Source: Brachionus manjavacas
Lineage: Eukaryota > Rotifera > Eurotatoria > Ploima > Brachionidae
NCBI GenBank assembly: GCA_019054805.1
Contig: JAHQIY010000011.1
Location: 563,001 to 627,000 of the forward strand
Length of the DNA: 64,000 nt
Direction: 5' to 3'
Each line of letters begins with the position of its first letter. The stretch's first letter is position 1. Shown here piece after piece: positions 43,801 through 54,700 of this stretch. The translations under genes and the position numbers were made by a program. Below the pieces are notes generated by a model that was not told the DNA's origin, made no database searches, and saw only the letters and a program-made list of their open reading frames with translations.

Positions 43801-46800
43801 TATTTTTCCTCACTCCTTACCAGGCAAATATATTCTTTTTTTTAGGAAGTTATGTATTTTGTTTCTATTTTATTTAGTTTTAAATATTTAATATTAAGTA
43901 TCTTAAACTTAATTGTCTGAAGTAAATAAAAATCAAAATGTTGTTTTTTTTCACATTTATAAAAATCAATTTTATCAATGGGTTAATTTTATTTTTTTAT
44001 TATTTCAATTTTTAAAATCTTCATGACATGCAAATCATTTTACATTGAAATTATTTTATTAATTCAAAGATTAAATTTCATATCTAAAGATAAACTCTTT
44101 GGATTGAAATGATATTATGAATTGATTATCAACTTTAAGATGCCTAAAATCAACAGAAAATTTTTTTGAAAATTTTCGAAAAGACAATTCTGGAGAGTCA
44201 CTGGCAATTACAGTTTAGGAAAAAATTTCCAAAAAAAAAAAGGGGCTCAATAACATTTAGAAAAATCAAATACCAAAAACTTTTTTGCTACATTTGATTG
44301 AAATTTATTTTAGAGCCTTTTATCTTATTAAAATTCAACAGTTCAATCATCAAACATTTGACTCAATAACTATCAAATTAAAAAATTATTGTCGGAAAAT
44401 AGTTTTTTTTTGTAAAAAAATCTTCTAATCAATTTTGAAACCAAAATTATTCTAATTTCGATTAAACTATATTTTACACTGTTTATAAATCAAATTTTTA
44501 AGCTTTTAGCTTAACTTGGCAAAAAAAATTTAAAAAAGAAAAGACTTAAATTTAATCAAAAGAAAAAAATTCATTAAAAAAAAATTTCTATTATTTTAAA
44601 TATTTTTATATAACTTGTTGGGAGTAAAATTCATAATTCAAATAAAATTTTTTAGAGCCCAGAGGATGACGCGAATTAATTAAAAAAAATCAATCAAAAT
44701 TATTTTTTTTTAATTATTATTTTTAAAATTTTTTGATTTAAATAAAATATTTTAAAATTTAGTATAAAATTTCTTTCTAAACAAAGAAGGTAATAAAGTG
44801 ACAACACCACCGCCTTTTCGAAAAAACTCGACCGGCAACCCGATAAACCAAGTAAACTTGAACAATCCTCAATTGGCAGCTTTGGCCGCAGTCTTGGCCA
44901 AAACAAATACTCAGAACAAGAACCCAGCAAGTGAAAGCTCAACGAACATGCAGAGAAGCTCGTCACACGAGTCCCATTTGCGCAACAAAATTCAAATAGT
45001 GCACCAAAATGATGCTCAATCGTCAGCACTGCAAACAGCCGGCTCCATTTTGGAGAACAAAGCAGATGACAACTGTTTTTTGGCAACCGGGGACCGGAGA
45101 TTGTCAAATTCGGAAAGGTGCGGCTCTGAGCTCAGCAGTCGCTGTCCTAGTGGACAAGCGTCGCCAAGTCTGCAAAGTCCGGGCCGATTTTCAAAAAACT
45201 CCAATTCAATGACCAACTCAATTGAGTCAAAGTCTCCCAAAGTGAACCGCGAGCACCGGTAAGTACTGTGTTTTACCCTTTTTTAATGCATGGCTTGAGT
45301 TTTGAGTTAACCCTAGTTGGACGAATGCATTTAAAGTGACCAACTGCAGTGTGTGTGGCAAAAAACTTATTTTTGGAGTTAAATGCAAGAACTGCAAGTG
45401 AGTGAGCCTGAATTTTATTTTGTGATTTAAATCGAGTTTTTCCCATTTAAATTCAGCTTAATTAAGTCATTCTATTAAAGATTTATAAAATATGTTCGCA
45501 TTAGAAACATTAAAAAGTGTCTGGTCTGCCACAAGCCAGTCTGGCACGGCCTCAAGTGCAAATACTGCAAGTAAAAAAGAAGAATAAAATTCGATTTTAG
45601 AGAAAAATTTATTTTTTATTTTTTTATTATTTTTAAAATGATTTTTAAAGGTTTCGGTGTCACAAGGATTGTGAAAAAAAGGTTGCACAATTTTGCAGCG
45701 TGAACAGCATGTCCTACTTTACTAACGATTTGCCTCTGATCAGCGTGGCCGACAATACTGAACAGCCAAAGTTTGTTCAGTACTCGAACACTTCATCGGC
45801 GGCCTCTTCCACAACCGCCTCACCAGCCTTGCATAATTTGAACCAGTCACAGCTCAGCGAATCTTCCACTTTTAACTACAGTCCATCGAACAGCTTGACT
45901 TCAGCAGTGTTTGGCTTTGCCAACAAAATAGTCAATTCGAAAAATTCGACTCCGATCACAAATCATAAACCGGTCAAGTCTGTCAAGGATCCACACTTTA
46001 TAGGTAAATAAATTTATTTAATTTAAAAAATCCGTTTTGCAGATATAAAATTTTTTCATTTAAATTTAAATTTTTTAATTAAAAATACCAATTTTTTTTT
46101 TAAATAAATTAAATTTTTGATAGAATTTTCAAATCCGATTCTCAAAATAACCAAGGTCTTTTATTTTAAGCTAAATATCTCAAAATCTATACCTTCTGGA
46201 CAAAAACTAAGCACATTGCTACAAAGCTTGTTAAGTTCTCTTCAAGAAAAATAGGCTGGGGGTCAGAAGGAGTTTAAGTTTTAAACACTAGAAGCACCAA
46301 CGAGTCAAAACGACTCTTTTTCGATCTTAGTCAATTTTTGCTATTTGAGAATTATTTTTTTTTCAGCATAAAAATAAAAAATAAAAAAAAAAATTTCCTT
46401 TGTACGAAACCACTAGAAGCGGCATTTTGAAGTTTATGATCAAAATTTGATGCTCAAAATGATCATACTTAGTTTTAATTATGAAATGAATTGTTATTTC
46501 TTAATATAATTAATGCAGAGGTTCATTTTTGGATGTAACATTTTTTGTTAAATCTAAAGGTAACTTGTGCAATAACAAAACGCACATTGCAGAGTGCACA
46601 CCATTTAAAAGATGCTATTTTTAATTGAATATTTTTTTGCAGAATTTAGCTTTAAATTTAACAAAGTATGTTAAATCCAAAAATGTACTTCTGCATTAAT
46701 TATATTAAGAAATAACAATTCATTTCATAATTAAAACTAAGTATGATCATTTTGAGCATCAAATTTTGATCATAAACTTCAAAGTGCCCTAGAAGCACCA

Positions 46801-49800
46801 ATTTTTAATTAAAATTTTGAATTTATCTACAAAATTAATAGATGAGTCATAAAATATTAATAAAAAGTATACAAATCGTTTGAAAACTTGCTCAAATCCT
46901 AATACTTGAACGAAGATAAGCAAAATTAAAAAATGCAAAAATTATAGTTTGCGTATTTTACATGTGAGACGAAGAATTGGTTCAAAAAGAAATGAATTCA
47001 TTAGAAGATAAAATTTTTTCCAGATACTTCTTGAGCCAAAATTGTGTTTTTGAATTAAGCTTTGAATAAATTTATCAAAAGAATAAATTTTTATCAATTA
47101 GTGTTTAAACTTTTAAAAATATTTTTGCGCTGGAAAAAAAAGTGTGGGTCAGTGTTTTAGTAGAACCCTTCCTAAATGGCTAAACAATTTTTAGATTAAA
47201 AAAAAATTTAAGGCCAGTTGAGTTGCTTCTTTTCTTGATATAAATTAAAGATTAGTAATAAATTTTTGTTTCTTTTTTTAAAAAGAATCTGATATTATTT
47301 GGTTCCTCTAATAAATGGTTTTCTTCAATTTTTTTATTTTTTTTAAATTCTAATAGTCAAAAAAACCTAAGAGCATCTAATTCAAAAATAAAATAATCAA
47401 TCTAGTTAATTTCTCATACAAATAAGACAATTTTTAATTTTAATGAACAAAGTCCAAATATAATGTGAAGGGAAAAACTTTTTTTCGTGGTGAGAACAAT
47501 TTATTTTAGGCCGTTCAAAGGTGATTAAGTGGCAGCCACATGTATTTTAGGCCGTTCATAGCTCGTAAAGTGAGAGCCTCATGTATTTTTGGATGGGAGA
47601 AAATAAATTAAAATTTAAGACCATTTGACTTTTTCTAATAAATAATAAAAAAGTAGCTTCTATTTATTTGTTTATATTTATAGCAAAAGTTACTTTTGTT
47701 TTTACTAATTTTTACGTAAATTTAGGGCAAATTGAATTTGATGATCAAATGTAAATTTCAAATCAAAATTTTTGGTTTTTGATTTAAATAAAAAACACAA
47801 AAATACCTAAATTGATTTGTTTTTTTTTAATTAAAATAATAAGCATCTTATGTTTAATTTTAAAAAAAATTAAAAATATCTAATTTTGTCATTTTTATTA
47901 GGATTTTAATCATTTAAATTTTGATCATTTGATTATGATCATGAACTTCAAGTTGTCTAATTATTAAACCCATTTCTATCAAGTTTAGAATGGTGAGTAA
48001 GCAGGCGCTCTAACCTTGATATTAAATTAAAATTTTGCTATTATATCTAATTGTTATTTACTAAACTATATTTAACCCAGTTAACGTTTTTTGTATCTAA
48101 AAAGATTGTACACATGTATGACTTTTGTTTAGGATCATTGATCTTGATGAAGTTTAAATTTTCATTTAAATTAGAAGCAGCATACGGAAATAAACATTCT
48201 GCCAAAATATCTCTATGCCAAAATTGATCCATATTTTCTTTAAATACCTTTTTAATTTATAAATGATAACTAAAGAGAAAAATTTATTTAAGAAATTGAA
48301 TAAAAATCCGGAAAATTTACTTTTTGTTAACTCATAAATCCAGGTGTCAAATCGGCACTGTAAATAGGAATTTTGTTTTTTTCGAACTCATTTCTAAAAA
48401 TTACTAGATTGTACAATGCCACAAAATCTCTTTATTTAAAAAGTCAAAGATTCCATTTGGTCGGACCACCATGTCTAATTACTTTTTAATTTAAAGACTC
48501 ACGATCCAGCTCTTCTTGCAATAGCTCCGAGCCAAATTCACCAAATTACTTCAAACAAATTCACAATCAGCAATTCAATCCTCACAAACTGAACACGTCA
48601 GACAAAAAGCCATCGTTTTCGTCCATATCCAACGCTTCGATGGGATTTTTCAACACCACCCAGGCGCCCAACCAACTGGTCTCATCGGTCACCTCAACGA
48701 CCACCCAGAACACGTTGACAGCGGCGGACAACGCTCAGGACTCGCCCAAAACCGAGTCGGAAAACGCCGCCGAAGACGAGGACGAAACTGTGATCGAAGA
48801 CTCGAAAAACTTCTCACAAAACTCCGAGCTTCAGCAGTTCAACATTCAGTATGACGAGATCACACAAAAAACGGAGATTGGCCGTGGTCGATTCGGCATT
48901 GTGTACAAAGCCTACTGGCACGGCGAGATCGCCAGCAAAGAAGTCACATTCAACGAAAACATTAGCGAGGACTCAGAGGAACTCATGCACTTTAAGGACG
49001 AAGTGTCCAACTTGAGAAAAACGCGCCATTCAAATCTGATCTTGTTCATTGGCGCGTACATAAAGCCGCCCAAGTGTGCCATAGTAATGAGTCTGTGCCG
49101 AAGTCCGTCGCTGTACAAGTACCTGCACACCGAAACGGTCTCGTCTGCGAACAAAGTCAACCTGGACTGGATCATCGACATTTGCACTCAGATAGCGCAG
49201 GCCATGGGCTACTTGCACAACAAGCAAATGATACACAAGGACCTCAGGTCCAAGAATGTGTTCATTGACGGAAATAAAGCTGTCATCACCGACTTTGGTC
49301 TGTACTCGATTAGGCGACTGTGCAATAGGCTCAAGAGAGATGACCTGCTGCCCATAACCAAAGAATGCTTGTACTATATGGCGCCCGAGCTCGTCAAACT
49401 GATCGGCACTGGTCGCATCGAGGCCGGATTTTCGCAGGCGTCCGATGTGTACGCGTTCGGAACCATATGGTACGAGATGTTTTGTCATGAGTTTCCCTTT
49501 TCGTCGTACAGTGCCGATTCGGTCTTGTATTTGGTCGGCAATGGACTGAAGAATTTGTCGCCAAATATTCAATTAAGCAAGGAATTTAAGGTGAGTTGAA
49601 TGAAAAAAAATATTTTTTTTTGAGTTTTTGACATTTTAGAGAAGATTTTTTTCCTTTTTTTTTTTGTTTAGAAATTTTTGGCTTTTAAAAGGCCGATTTA
49701 AATCAAATCGAATAGTTTGATTAGAAATTGATTTTTTGAATGGGACTTAGCATTATTTATTTGGATTATATCTGTACAGGGGTTAAGCTCCTTCAGGTTA

Positions 49801-52800
49801 AAAAAAAAAGACATGTCTTGTCTTTTGGGTTAATTTACGTAAAGTTACGTAAAAAATGGAAAATTTACGTTTATTTTGCCGTAAAACTAAAAAGGAACAA
49901 AATTTCTTCAATTTTTTGTAACATTTTTTGTAATGCTGTCGGAATAATGAAATTAAAAAAAGAGAATTTTTTTTTGATTATTATATTAATTGATCAAAAA
50001 AAAATATTATTAATAAATTTATTAATTTTAATGAAAAATTCTTATTAAAAATAGATATACAAAAGAATTTAAATAATTAAATTAAATGCCTGTATAAACA
50101 CAATTTCTTGTATAAAAAACTTAAATGATTGATCTTCGTTGAATTAGAATTTGTTTTTCTTTTCTTCAATTTATTTTGTATCATTTTGATGATGATTTTT
50201 ATTAGTGTTGGGATCCGCACAAGCGGACACTTAACCGGCCAAAATTTTCAGAAAACCGTGACCGTGTCCGCATAAGCCGGACAACCTTTAAGCGGGCGGC
50301 AATTATTGCGCACTGCCACTGAATTTTTTGTAAAATTTTGAAAAATAAAAAAAAATCTTAAAAAAGTTTTTAAAATAAATTGAGAGAATCTTTTTTTACT
50401 TTTTTTTTATCATTTTAATTAGTTATGTTTTTTTTAAAACATTTTTTCGAAAATAATTACAATTTAAGTGACCAACCGCCAAAAATTTGGCCGTATTTTT
50501 TTTAGTTTCATAGTAAATATTATATCAAAAAGGAGCATAAAATTTTTTTTTTGGTAGAATAAAAAATAATTTGAAAAAAAAAGGAAAGGCAATCAATCAC
50601 CTTTTTCATGAAACAGCTTTTCTCACGTGAGTTTAAGGAAAGTATCATCAATATTTCTTTTCATTTGCTTATAAGGCTTAAATCAATATATAATAATAAT
50701 TACTTTCCCTATTTAAATACGAACATTTATTTAAAGCCTAAAAATCTTCTTCTTTTATTTTCACAGTTCGTTTCTTTGTTTTCAATTTTCCATCAAGTTT
50801 TCCATGGCTCTCAGAAATTATCAGTTCATTCCATTAATAGAAAGAGGCGTTCCAATGATCCTACGTCCGGAAATTCAGAGAGATTCACTTAATTTCAACT
50901 CATATCCAGAACAGAAATTGTTGAAACTCTCAAGGAGATCATTGATTTAAATTATGAATAAGATTTGACCAAGAACGGATCCTTGTCGTACTTCGCTTGT
51001 AACTACCTCCCAATTTAAATGGTCAATGTCATTATCATTTATTAAATTCAAATATTTTTAAAAAAAATCTGGGATAAAATTATTAGTCAATTACAGTTGT
51101 GTTCCTCATTTTATATTTTATCTTCTATAACTGTTTTAGGCTCTATTTCCAAATGGTTGGAAGTTACTAGTGGAGTCCCACAAGGGTCAGTCTTAGGACC
51201 TCCTCTTTTTTTGATTAATGATCTTTCAAATGTTGTAAAAAATAAATGTGAAAAATATGCTGATGATACAAAAATGTTGTCAACTGTTAATAATGTAAAA
51301 GACCATATTTTATTTCAACAAGATATAGATCATAATTCAAGCTGGTTTCTCACCTGGGCTGTTGATTTAAACTTTGAAAAATATCTTGTAATGCATATTG
51401 GTTCAAAAAATCCAAAATATGATTATGCGATTTTTAATACATACGGAACTATAAAACTATCTAAAACGACTCTAGAAAAGGATTTAGGTATCTGTATTCA
51501 AGATGACCTTAAATGGAGAAACCAAGTCCGGTATTGTACAAATCGTGCAAACCGAATGCTATGAATGATAGCAAAGAATTTCAGATATTTAAATACAGAC
51601 TCTTTAAGAATGTTATGTACAGCGCTTGTAGGGCCACACTTAGAGTTTGCAATAAGTTCTTAGTGCCCATATTTAAAAAAGGAAATCGTTCAACGTGAAA
51701 AAGTTCATTCCTTTCCTTCGAAATTACGAATATGACAAAAGACTTGGGTTGTTAGAGTTAACTAACCTCAAAGTAAGAAGAACGAGGGGTGATTTCGATT
51801 GATTGCTGCTCATCCAGCAATCAATGCCTGCTTTAAAGCTGTTAACATTGGTGGCTTCAACTAATTGATTTGGCAGCGAGTTCCATATGTTAGCGGTTAT
51901 GTTGAGAAAAAAGTTATCTCTATGTTGAAGCCTCGAAATTTCTTTGTGATGTTTGAATTAGTGACCTCTTCCTTGGATTTTGTGACATTAAAATTTTTTC
52001 TTTTTAAACCAATTCTATTCCATGCATGAACTTGTATAATTGAATTAGATCACCTCTTTTTTTTCTTTCAACCAGATTTGGAATGTTCTAAGCCTTCAAT
52101 CTGCTTTCTGCTTTTTTTTCTTGTTTCTAATTGAAGAAACAAATTTCGTAGCTCTGCGTTGAATCCTTTCAACATTCTCACAGTCCGACTTAAGAATTGG
52201 AGACTATACAGGCACAGCAAATTCCAAAAGAGGACGAACAAAAGTTAAAAACATTGCTCTAAATAACTTACAATCAAAACGAGATTTCCTGATGCGATCC
52301 AACATTTGATTTGCTTTGTTTGTAGTCTCTATCACTTGATTTTTCCAATTAAGATTTGTATTGGAAATAACTCCAAGATCTCTTTCAGTTTCTGACGTTG
52401 ATAACTGCTTACCATTAACAAAATAAGTGTATTTAGTTCTAAAACAAAAAATATTTTTAAAACTAAACTAGATAGATGGCTTTAAAAAAAATTATATTTA
52501 CTGATATAGCTTGTAAAAGCTTAACCCTTTTTGGGTCCAACTATTAAAAAATGTCTTGACTTTTGAGTTTTTAAAAATTTGCCCCTTTTTTTATTTAAAA
52601 TGTTTAAATTTTTTTTCTGCAAAAATTTTTTTAATGAGAGATTATTGCCATTTAATTTAAAAATTAATTTTTTACCATAAATAGAAATTTACGTTAATTA
52701 ACGTAGATTTATTATATTGAATAACTTATTGAATCTACTTATAAATCATTAATATTGATTTTTGATGCTATTTCACTAAAATTAACACATGATACAAGAA

Positions 52801-53681
52801 ATTTTGACCCTTTTCAGTTTTACGGTAAAATTAGCCCATTAACGTAAATTAATCAAAAAGACAAGTGTTGTAGCGGTACTGTATAAAAGATCAAAAAATT
52901 AAAAACAAATAAGATAAAATACAAAAGTTAAAGTAATATAAGTTAAAATATAATATTAAAAAAAATAAAATAGACAGTCGTAGTAAGTAATTAAAACAAA
53001 GTCAAAATTAAAATATTTTCATTAAAAATGGTCATTAGACAAATTATATAAAATTAAAATATTTAAACAAAACTGATAGAAGAGATTTTGGTAGAAAAAC
53101 ATTTCATAGAAACATATTCATTGAATTTTTTTTTCATAGAAAATTATATTTTTTTTCAATTTAAATTTTCGCTATTAGTAGATTAAATGAAAATTTTAAA
53201 TATATTTTCAATTCTATGAAAATAACTCTATGAAATAATTTTCGACGAAAAAAAATCTATGAATTCAACTTTCACCTAAAAAAATAAAACACTTGAAGCT
53301 TTTTCGTGTTTCTGTAGACGAGCTTAAAGCAGCATTGGGCTAATTAGTTAATTTAGGTCAAAAAATGCAACATTGTCAATAACTAAAAAAGATTAAAAAA
53401 AAATTGATTTTATAATGTTTTATAGAGTATTAATCTATCAAAATTACTCTTTATTTTTTTATTTTTTTGTGTATGTACTAATAAGATAATTAAATTACAA
53501 GTCTCTTTTTAAATTTAAGCTAATTTAATTTTTTTTTAAGATAATATTGTTGAAATGTTGGTCCAAGGATCCGTCGAATAGGCCTGATTTTTCGCGATTA
53601 CTCGAAACTTTTCGTGGAATACCAAAAAAATCAAAGCTCTTTCGCAGTCCATCTCATCCAGTGCACATTAATATGCGCTAG
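40681..53681 (+). CDS. KSR: Kinase suppressor of Ras (KSR), whole gene
   Basis: A scaffold that brings RAF, MEK and ERK together at the membrane. Exons: 40681-40812, 40876-41554, 44799-45258, then either 45317-45397 or 45481-45570, 45651-46003, 48497-49590, 53541-53681. With the first alternative exon the product is 979 residues, with the second 982; all phases agree. Domains: an N-terminal CA1 region (residues about 1-160, SKYPNLKKWLQLVNVPESLL), a Ser/Asn-rich linker with TPPPFRKNS and SSHESHLRN (as in vertebrate KSR), a C1 zinc domain (about 422-465), then kinase (about 690-975). The kinase has GRGRFGIVYKAYWHGEIA, HKDLRSKNVF (HKD in place of HRD), TDFGLYSIR and MAPEL. The VAIK lysine is kept (IASKEV), unlike the Arg of vertebrate KSR. 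The last exon gives KCWSKDPSNRPDFSRLLETF. Large introns hold mobile DNA. RAF is excluded by the CA1 region, the HKD and the missing Ras-binding domain. Confidence 0.95.
40876..41554 (+). CDS. KSR: KSR exon 2 (CA1 region and Ser-rich linker)
   Basis: Acceptor TTTTTCTAG, then ACCGCAGTG. It codes for TAVFKLFAKQLTLLKEHSKD to the Ser/Asn-rich linker and ends AAATCCAAAA|GTGAGT. The following intron (3.24 kb) contains the 845-bp TIR element. Confidence 0.9.
41939..42783. mobile_element. 845-bp TIR element in KSR intron 2, TACGTAA-rich ends
   Basis: Ends CAGTGGTGTTCCGGATTTAG and the inverse of CAGTGGTATTCTGAATTTAA, flanked by TA. The arms are about 200 bp and repeat TTTACGTAAATTTA-type words; inner parts share AATTGAAATAATTTGGCA. 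No coding sequence. It resembles the ends of the element at 61.3-62.9 kb in composition, end sequence and TA target. Confidence 0.85.
42790..44798. other. Remainder of KSR intron 2, nothing recognised
   Basis: A/T-rich intron DNA. A short ATTTCATTTC repeat lies at 43288-43305. A minus-strand frame at 42678-42914 overlaps the TIR element's end and has no family signal. Confidence 0.4.
44799..45258 (+). CDS. KSR: KSR exon 3 (linker with SHESHLRN block)
   Basis: Acceptor AATAAAG, then TGACAACACC, coding for MTTPPPFRKNSTGNPINQVN onward. SSSHESHLRNKIQI aligns with the RSKSHESQLGNRI block preceding the vertebrate C1 domain. It ends in GAGCACCG|GTAAGT, the His that begins the C1 zinc motif, in a phase shared by both following alternative exons. 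Confidence 0.9.
45317..45397 (+). CDS. KSR: KSR alternative exon A (first half of C1 domain)
   Basis: 81 bases, 27 codons, between CCCTAG and GTGAGT. Reads WTNAFKVTNCSVCGKKLIFG then VKCKNC. It closely follows the vertebrate KSR C1 (MIFGVKCKHC). Zinc spacing CxxC-9-CxxC. Confidence 0.85.
45481..45570 (+). CDS. KSR: KSR alternative exon B (second version of the same C1 half)
   Basis: 90 bases, 30 codons, between TATTAAAG and GTAAAA. Reads FIKYVRIRNIKKCLVCHKPV then WHGLKCKYC, with the same CxxC-9-CxxC spacing and the same splice phases as exon A. Joined to exon 3 it gives HRF, as in vertebrate KSR. It looks like a tandem exon duplication that has diverged. Confidence 0.8.
45651..46003 (+). CDS. 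KSR: KSR exon after the C1 alternatives
   Basis: Starts GTTTCGGTGTCACAAGG, coding FRCHKDCEKKVAQFC, the second zinc half (HxxC...C) that completes the C1 domain with either alternative exon. A Ser-rich linker follows. Ends ACTTTATAG|GTAAAT. Confidence 0.9.
46395..46800. mobile_element. Palindromic MITE in KSR intron, ~140-bp arms
   Basis: 46424-46565 (TTTTGAAGTTTATGATCAAA, ATTTCTTAATATAATTAATG) recurs inverted at about 46650-46790. It is flanked by CTAGAAGC words (46412, 46791). There is no coding sequence. The intron is 2.49 kb (46004-48496), otherwise featureless apart from the small tandem repeat at 47.5 kb. Confidence 0.75.
47495..47590. repeat. Two imperfect ~50-bp tandem units in KSR intron
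   Basis: TATTTTAGGCCGTTCA occurs at about 47503 and 47542, each followed by a similar AAGTGxxAGCCxCATGTATT segment. Too few units to be a satellite. Confidence 0.6.
48497..49590 (+). CDS. KSR: KSR large kinase exon
   Basis: Acceptor TTTAAAG, then ACTCACGATCC; 1094 bases. Codes for a Ser/Asn-rich segment, an acidic stretch (EDEDETVIEDSKNF) and most of the kinase domain from the glycine loop to FKV-donor GTGAGT. Base composition is sharply GC-richer than the introns, which supports strong coding selection. Confidence 0.95.
50200..50300. repeat. hAT-like end, single
   Basis: TAGTGTTGGGATCCGCACAA begins like the hAT MITE end at 39044 (TAGTGTTGG). GC-richer than surroundings, with repeated CCGCA/CCGGA words. 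No inverse partner was found nearby, so it is an orphan end. A weaker one (TAGTGTTGAATACGG) lies at 8183. Confidence 0.35.
50860..51090 (-). mobile_element. LINE RT scrap
   Basis: The minus strand reads WEVVTSEVRQGSVLGQILFI, then INDLLESFNNFCSGYELKLS, the RT block around the QGSVLG motif. Too short to classify. Confidence 0.6.
51097..51795 (+). mobile_element. LINE fragment, RT to C-terminal part
   Basis: Plus strand: LEVTSGVPQGSVLGPPLFLI, NKCEKYADDTKML (catalytic YADD), LEKDLGICIQDDLKWRNQVR, and after a stop at 51562-51564 GPHLEF and KVRRTRGDF near 51775. It ends abruptly tail-to-tail against a minus-strand LINE. CR1/Rex-like. Confidence 0.85.
51797..52440 (-). mobile_element. LINE C-terminal fragment, opposite strand
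   Basis: The minus strand reads VNGKQLSTSETERDLGVISN, LFRAMFLTFVRPLLEFAVPV, RIQRRATKFVSSIRNKKKK, KKRGDLIQLYKFMHGIEL and VEATNVNSFKAGIDCWMSSN to the stop near 51800. It is a different element from its neighbour, because both cover the same DLG block with different residues. Confidence 0.8.
52882..53540. other. Remainder of last KSR intron, nothing recognised
   Basis: A/T-rich. A short inverted pair around 53130-53270 (TTTTCATAGAA and TTCTATGAAAATAA) may be a small foldback unit. No coding signal. Confidence 0.4.
53541..53681 (+). CDS. KSR: KSR last exon
   Basis: A T-rich tract and AAG acceptor end at 53540. The 47 codons read IILLKCWSKDPSNRPDFSRL, then LETFRGIPKKSKLFRSPSHP and a stop at 53679-53681. 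The CWxxDPxxRPxF block is kinase subdomain XI, absent from the previous exon, and the phase fits exactly. An AATAAA begins two bases after the stop. The intron before it is 3,950 bp. Confidence 0.9.
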   Translation: MILLKCWSKDPSNRPDFSRLLETFRGIPKKSKLFRSPSHPVHINMR

Positions 53682-53682
53682 A

Positions 53683-53688
53683 ATAAAT
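53683..53688 (+). terminator. KSR poly(A) signal next to stop
   Basis: TAGAATAAA: the AATAAA begins two bases after the stop codon, so the 3'UTR could be only about 20-30 bases. Later AATAAA words exist at 53790. Confidence 0.45.
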
Positions 53689-53699
53689 TTTTCCTTTTT

Positions 53700-54480
53700 T
53701 TCCAAGAATGATTTGGCCAAAGTATAAATTAATGTTCATTAATTTTTTGTTGTTTATTTATTTATACAATTTTTTGTTGTTATTTTAATGAAATAAATTT
53801 TTTTTCTATTCCATTTTATTCATCATCTTAATTTTGTTTATTAAAATATCATTAAGGCTTGTGCTGATGACAATCGGAAATTTTTGAAAAAAATAGAGAT
53901 CCCGCATCTCGATGGTAACCTAAAAAAAATTAATATTTTCCTTTTACCAAAAAAAAATTTATTTAGTCAAACAGATTGTTGTTGTAAGTGTACCAAAAAA
54001 CTACAAAAAATTTTTTTTATTAAAGATTTTATTGTATAAAATTAAAAAAAAATAGAGTAATAAAATTACAAGATAAAATAAATAAAATATTATACAAATG
54101 AAAGCTATTTAGCATGGCTTATTTATTCCTGTTATAAGTTGTTTCCTGTTCTTGTTCTTTGATGAGATGATACATGTTTAATTGAATTAAGGTTATGATT
54201 GTATGATTTACAGTTATCAAAAATGATGGTAAATACAAGAAAATTTTATTTTTACGAAAATGTTTTATACTTTTTAGAAAATTAATTTACTTGATCTAAA
54301 TTCTTAAAAAAAACTTATGAATGCAGAGCTTCTTCCGTCTACTGTCTCATCATTTTTTACCAAAACTGAACCATCCCGTACAGCAGAAGAGCGTTTATCA
54401 ATTTTCCATCATATTTAAGTAACGATGATTCATTTGAAATAAAGATGAACGCTTGTCAACTTTTGTTTTGATTACATCAT
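53700..54480. other. AT-rich intergenic DNA, nothing recognised
   Basis: No convincing coding frames or repeats. Confidence 0.4.
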
Positions 54481-54499
54481 AGCGTCAATGATGAAAAAA

Positions 54500-54700
54500 G
54501 ATGTCAATTAATGTTAAAGATGCAGTACTCGAGACTTTGCGAACCAGGGGTGAAGAGGTTGAACAAGTTGACCATTTTATATACCTAGGATGTCGTGTGG
54601 AAATTATTCAAAATCTAATGTAAAACCCAGAGAAGAATAGGACTTCGAGCTTACAGGTTTCAGTGCTTGAAATCAGTATGGAACAAACCGTATCAGGAGT
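54500..54700 (+). mobile_element. LINE scrap (YLGC thumb block)
   Basis: The plus strand reads LRTRGEEVEQVDHFIYLGCR (54530-54600) and QRRIGLRAYRFQCLKSVWN (54620-54695). These are typical of the RT thumb of another LINE lineage (E.VE.F.YLG...; RI..A...F..L..VW). Frame broken between them. Confidence 0.6.

Larger units (their letters stand above)
49770..52881. mobile_element. Candidate ~3.1-kb TIR element in the last KSR intron
   Basis: 49812-49910 (GTCTTTTGGGTTAATTTACG, CCGTAAAACTAAAAAGG, CAAAATTTCTT) resembles the inverse of 52795-52875 (GTCTTTTTGATTAATTTACG, CCGTAAAACTGAAAAGGGTC, AAAATTTCTT). The right end is a good TA-flanked CAGTACCGCTACAACACTTG (inverse). The left outermost bases are replaced by a reversed LINE tail (49771-49797). 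LINE fragments lie between the arms. Same TTTACGTAA style as 41.9 and 61.3 kb. Confidence 0.6.

Noticed and set aside
44700-45107. 135-codon minus-strand frame over KSR exon 3
   Set aside because: Shadow of the plus-strand exon; no motif and no splice context of its own.
49030-49572. 180-codon minus-strand open frame opposite the KSR kinase exon
   Set aside because: Antisense shadow of GC-rich coding sequence; the plus strand has clear kinase motifs and the antisense frame has none.
50860-51795. Adjacent minus- and plus-strand LINE pieces as one twin-primed insertion
   Set aside because: Both pieces cover the same QGSVLG block with different residues, so they come from different elements.
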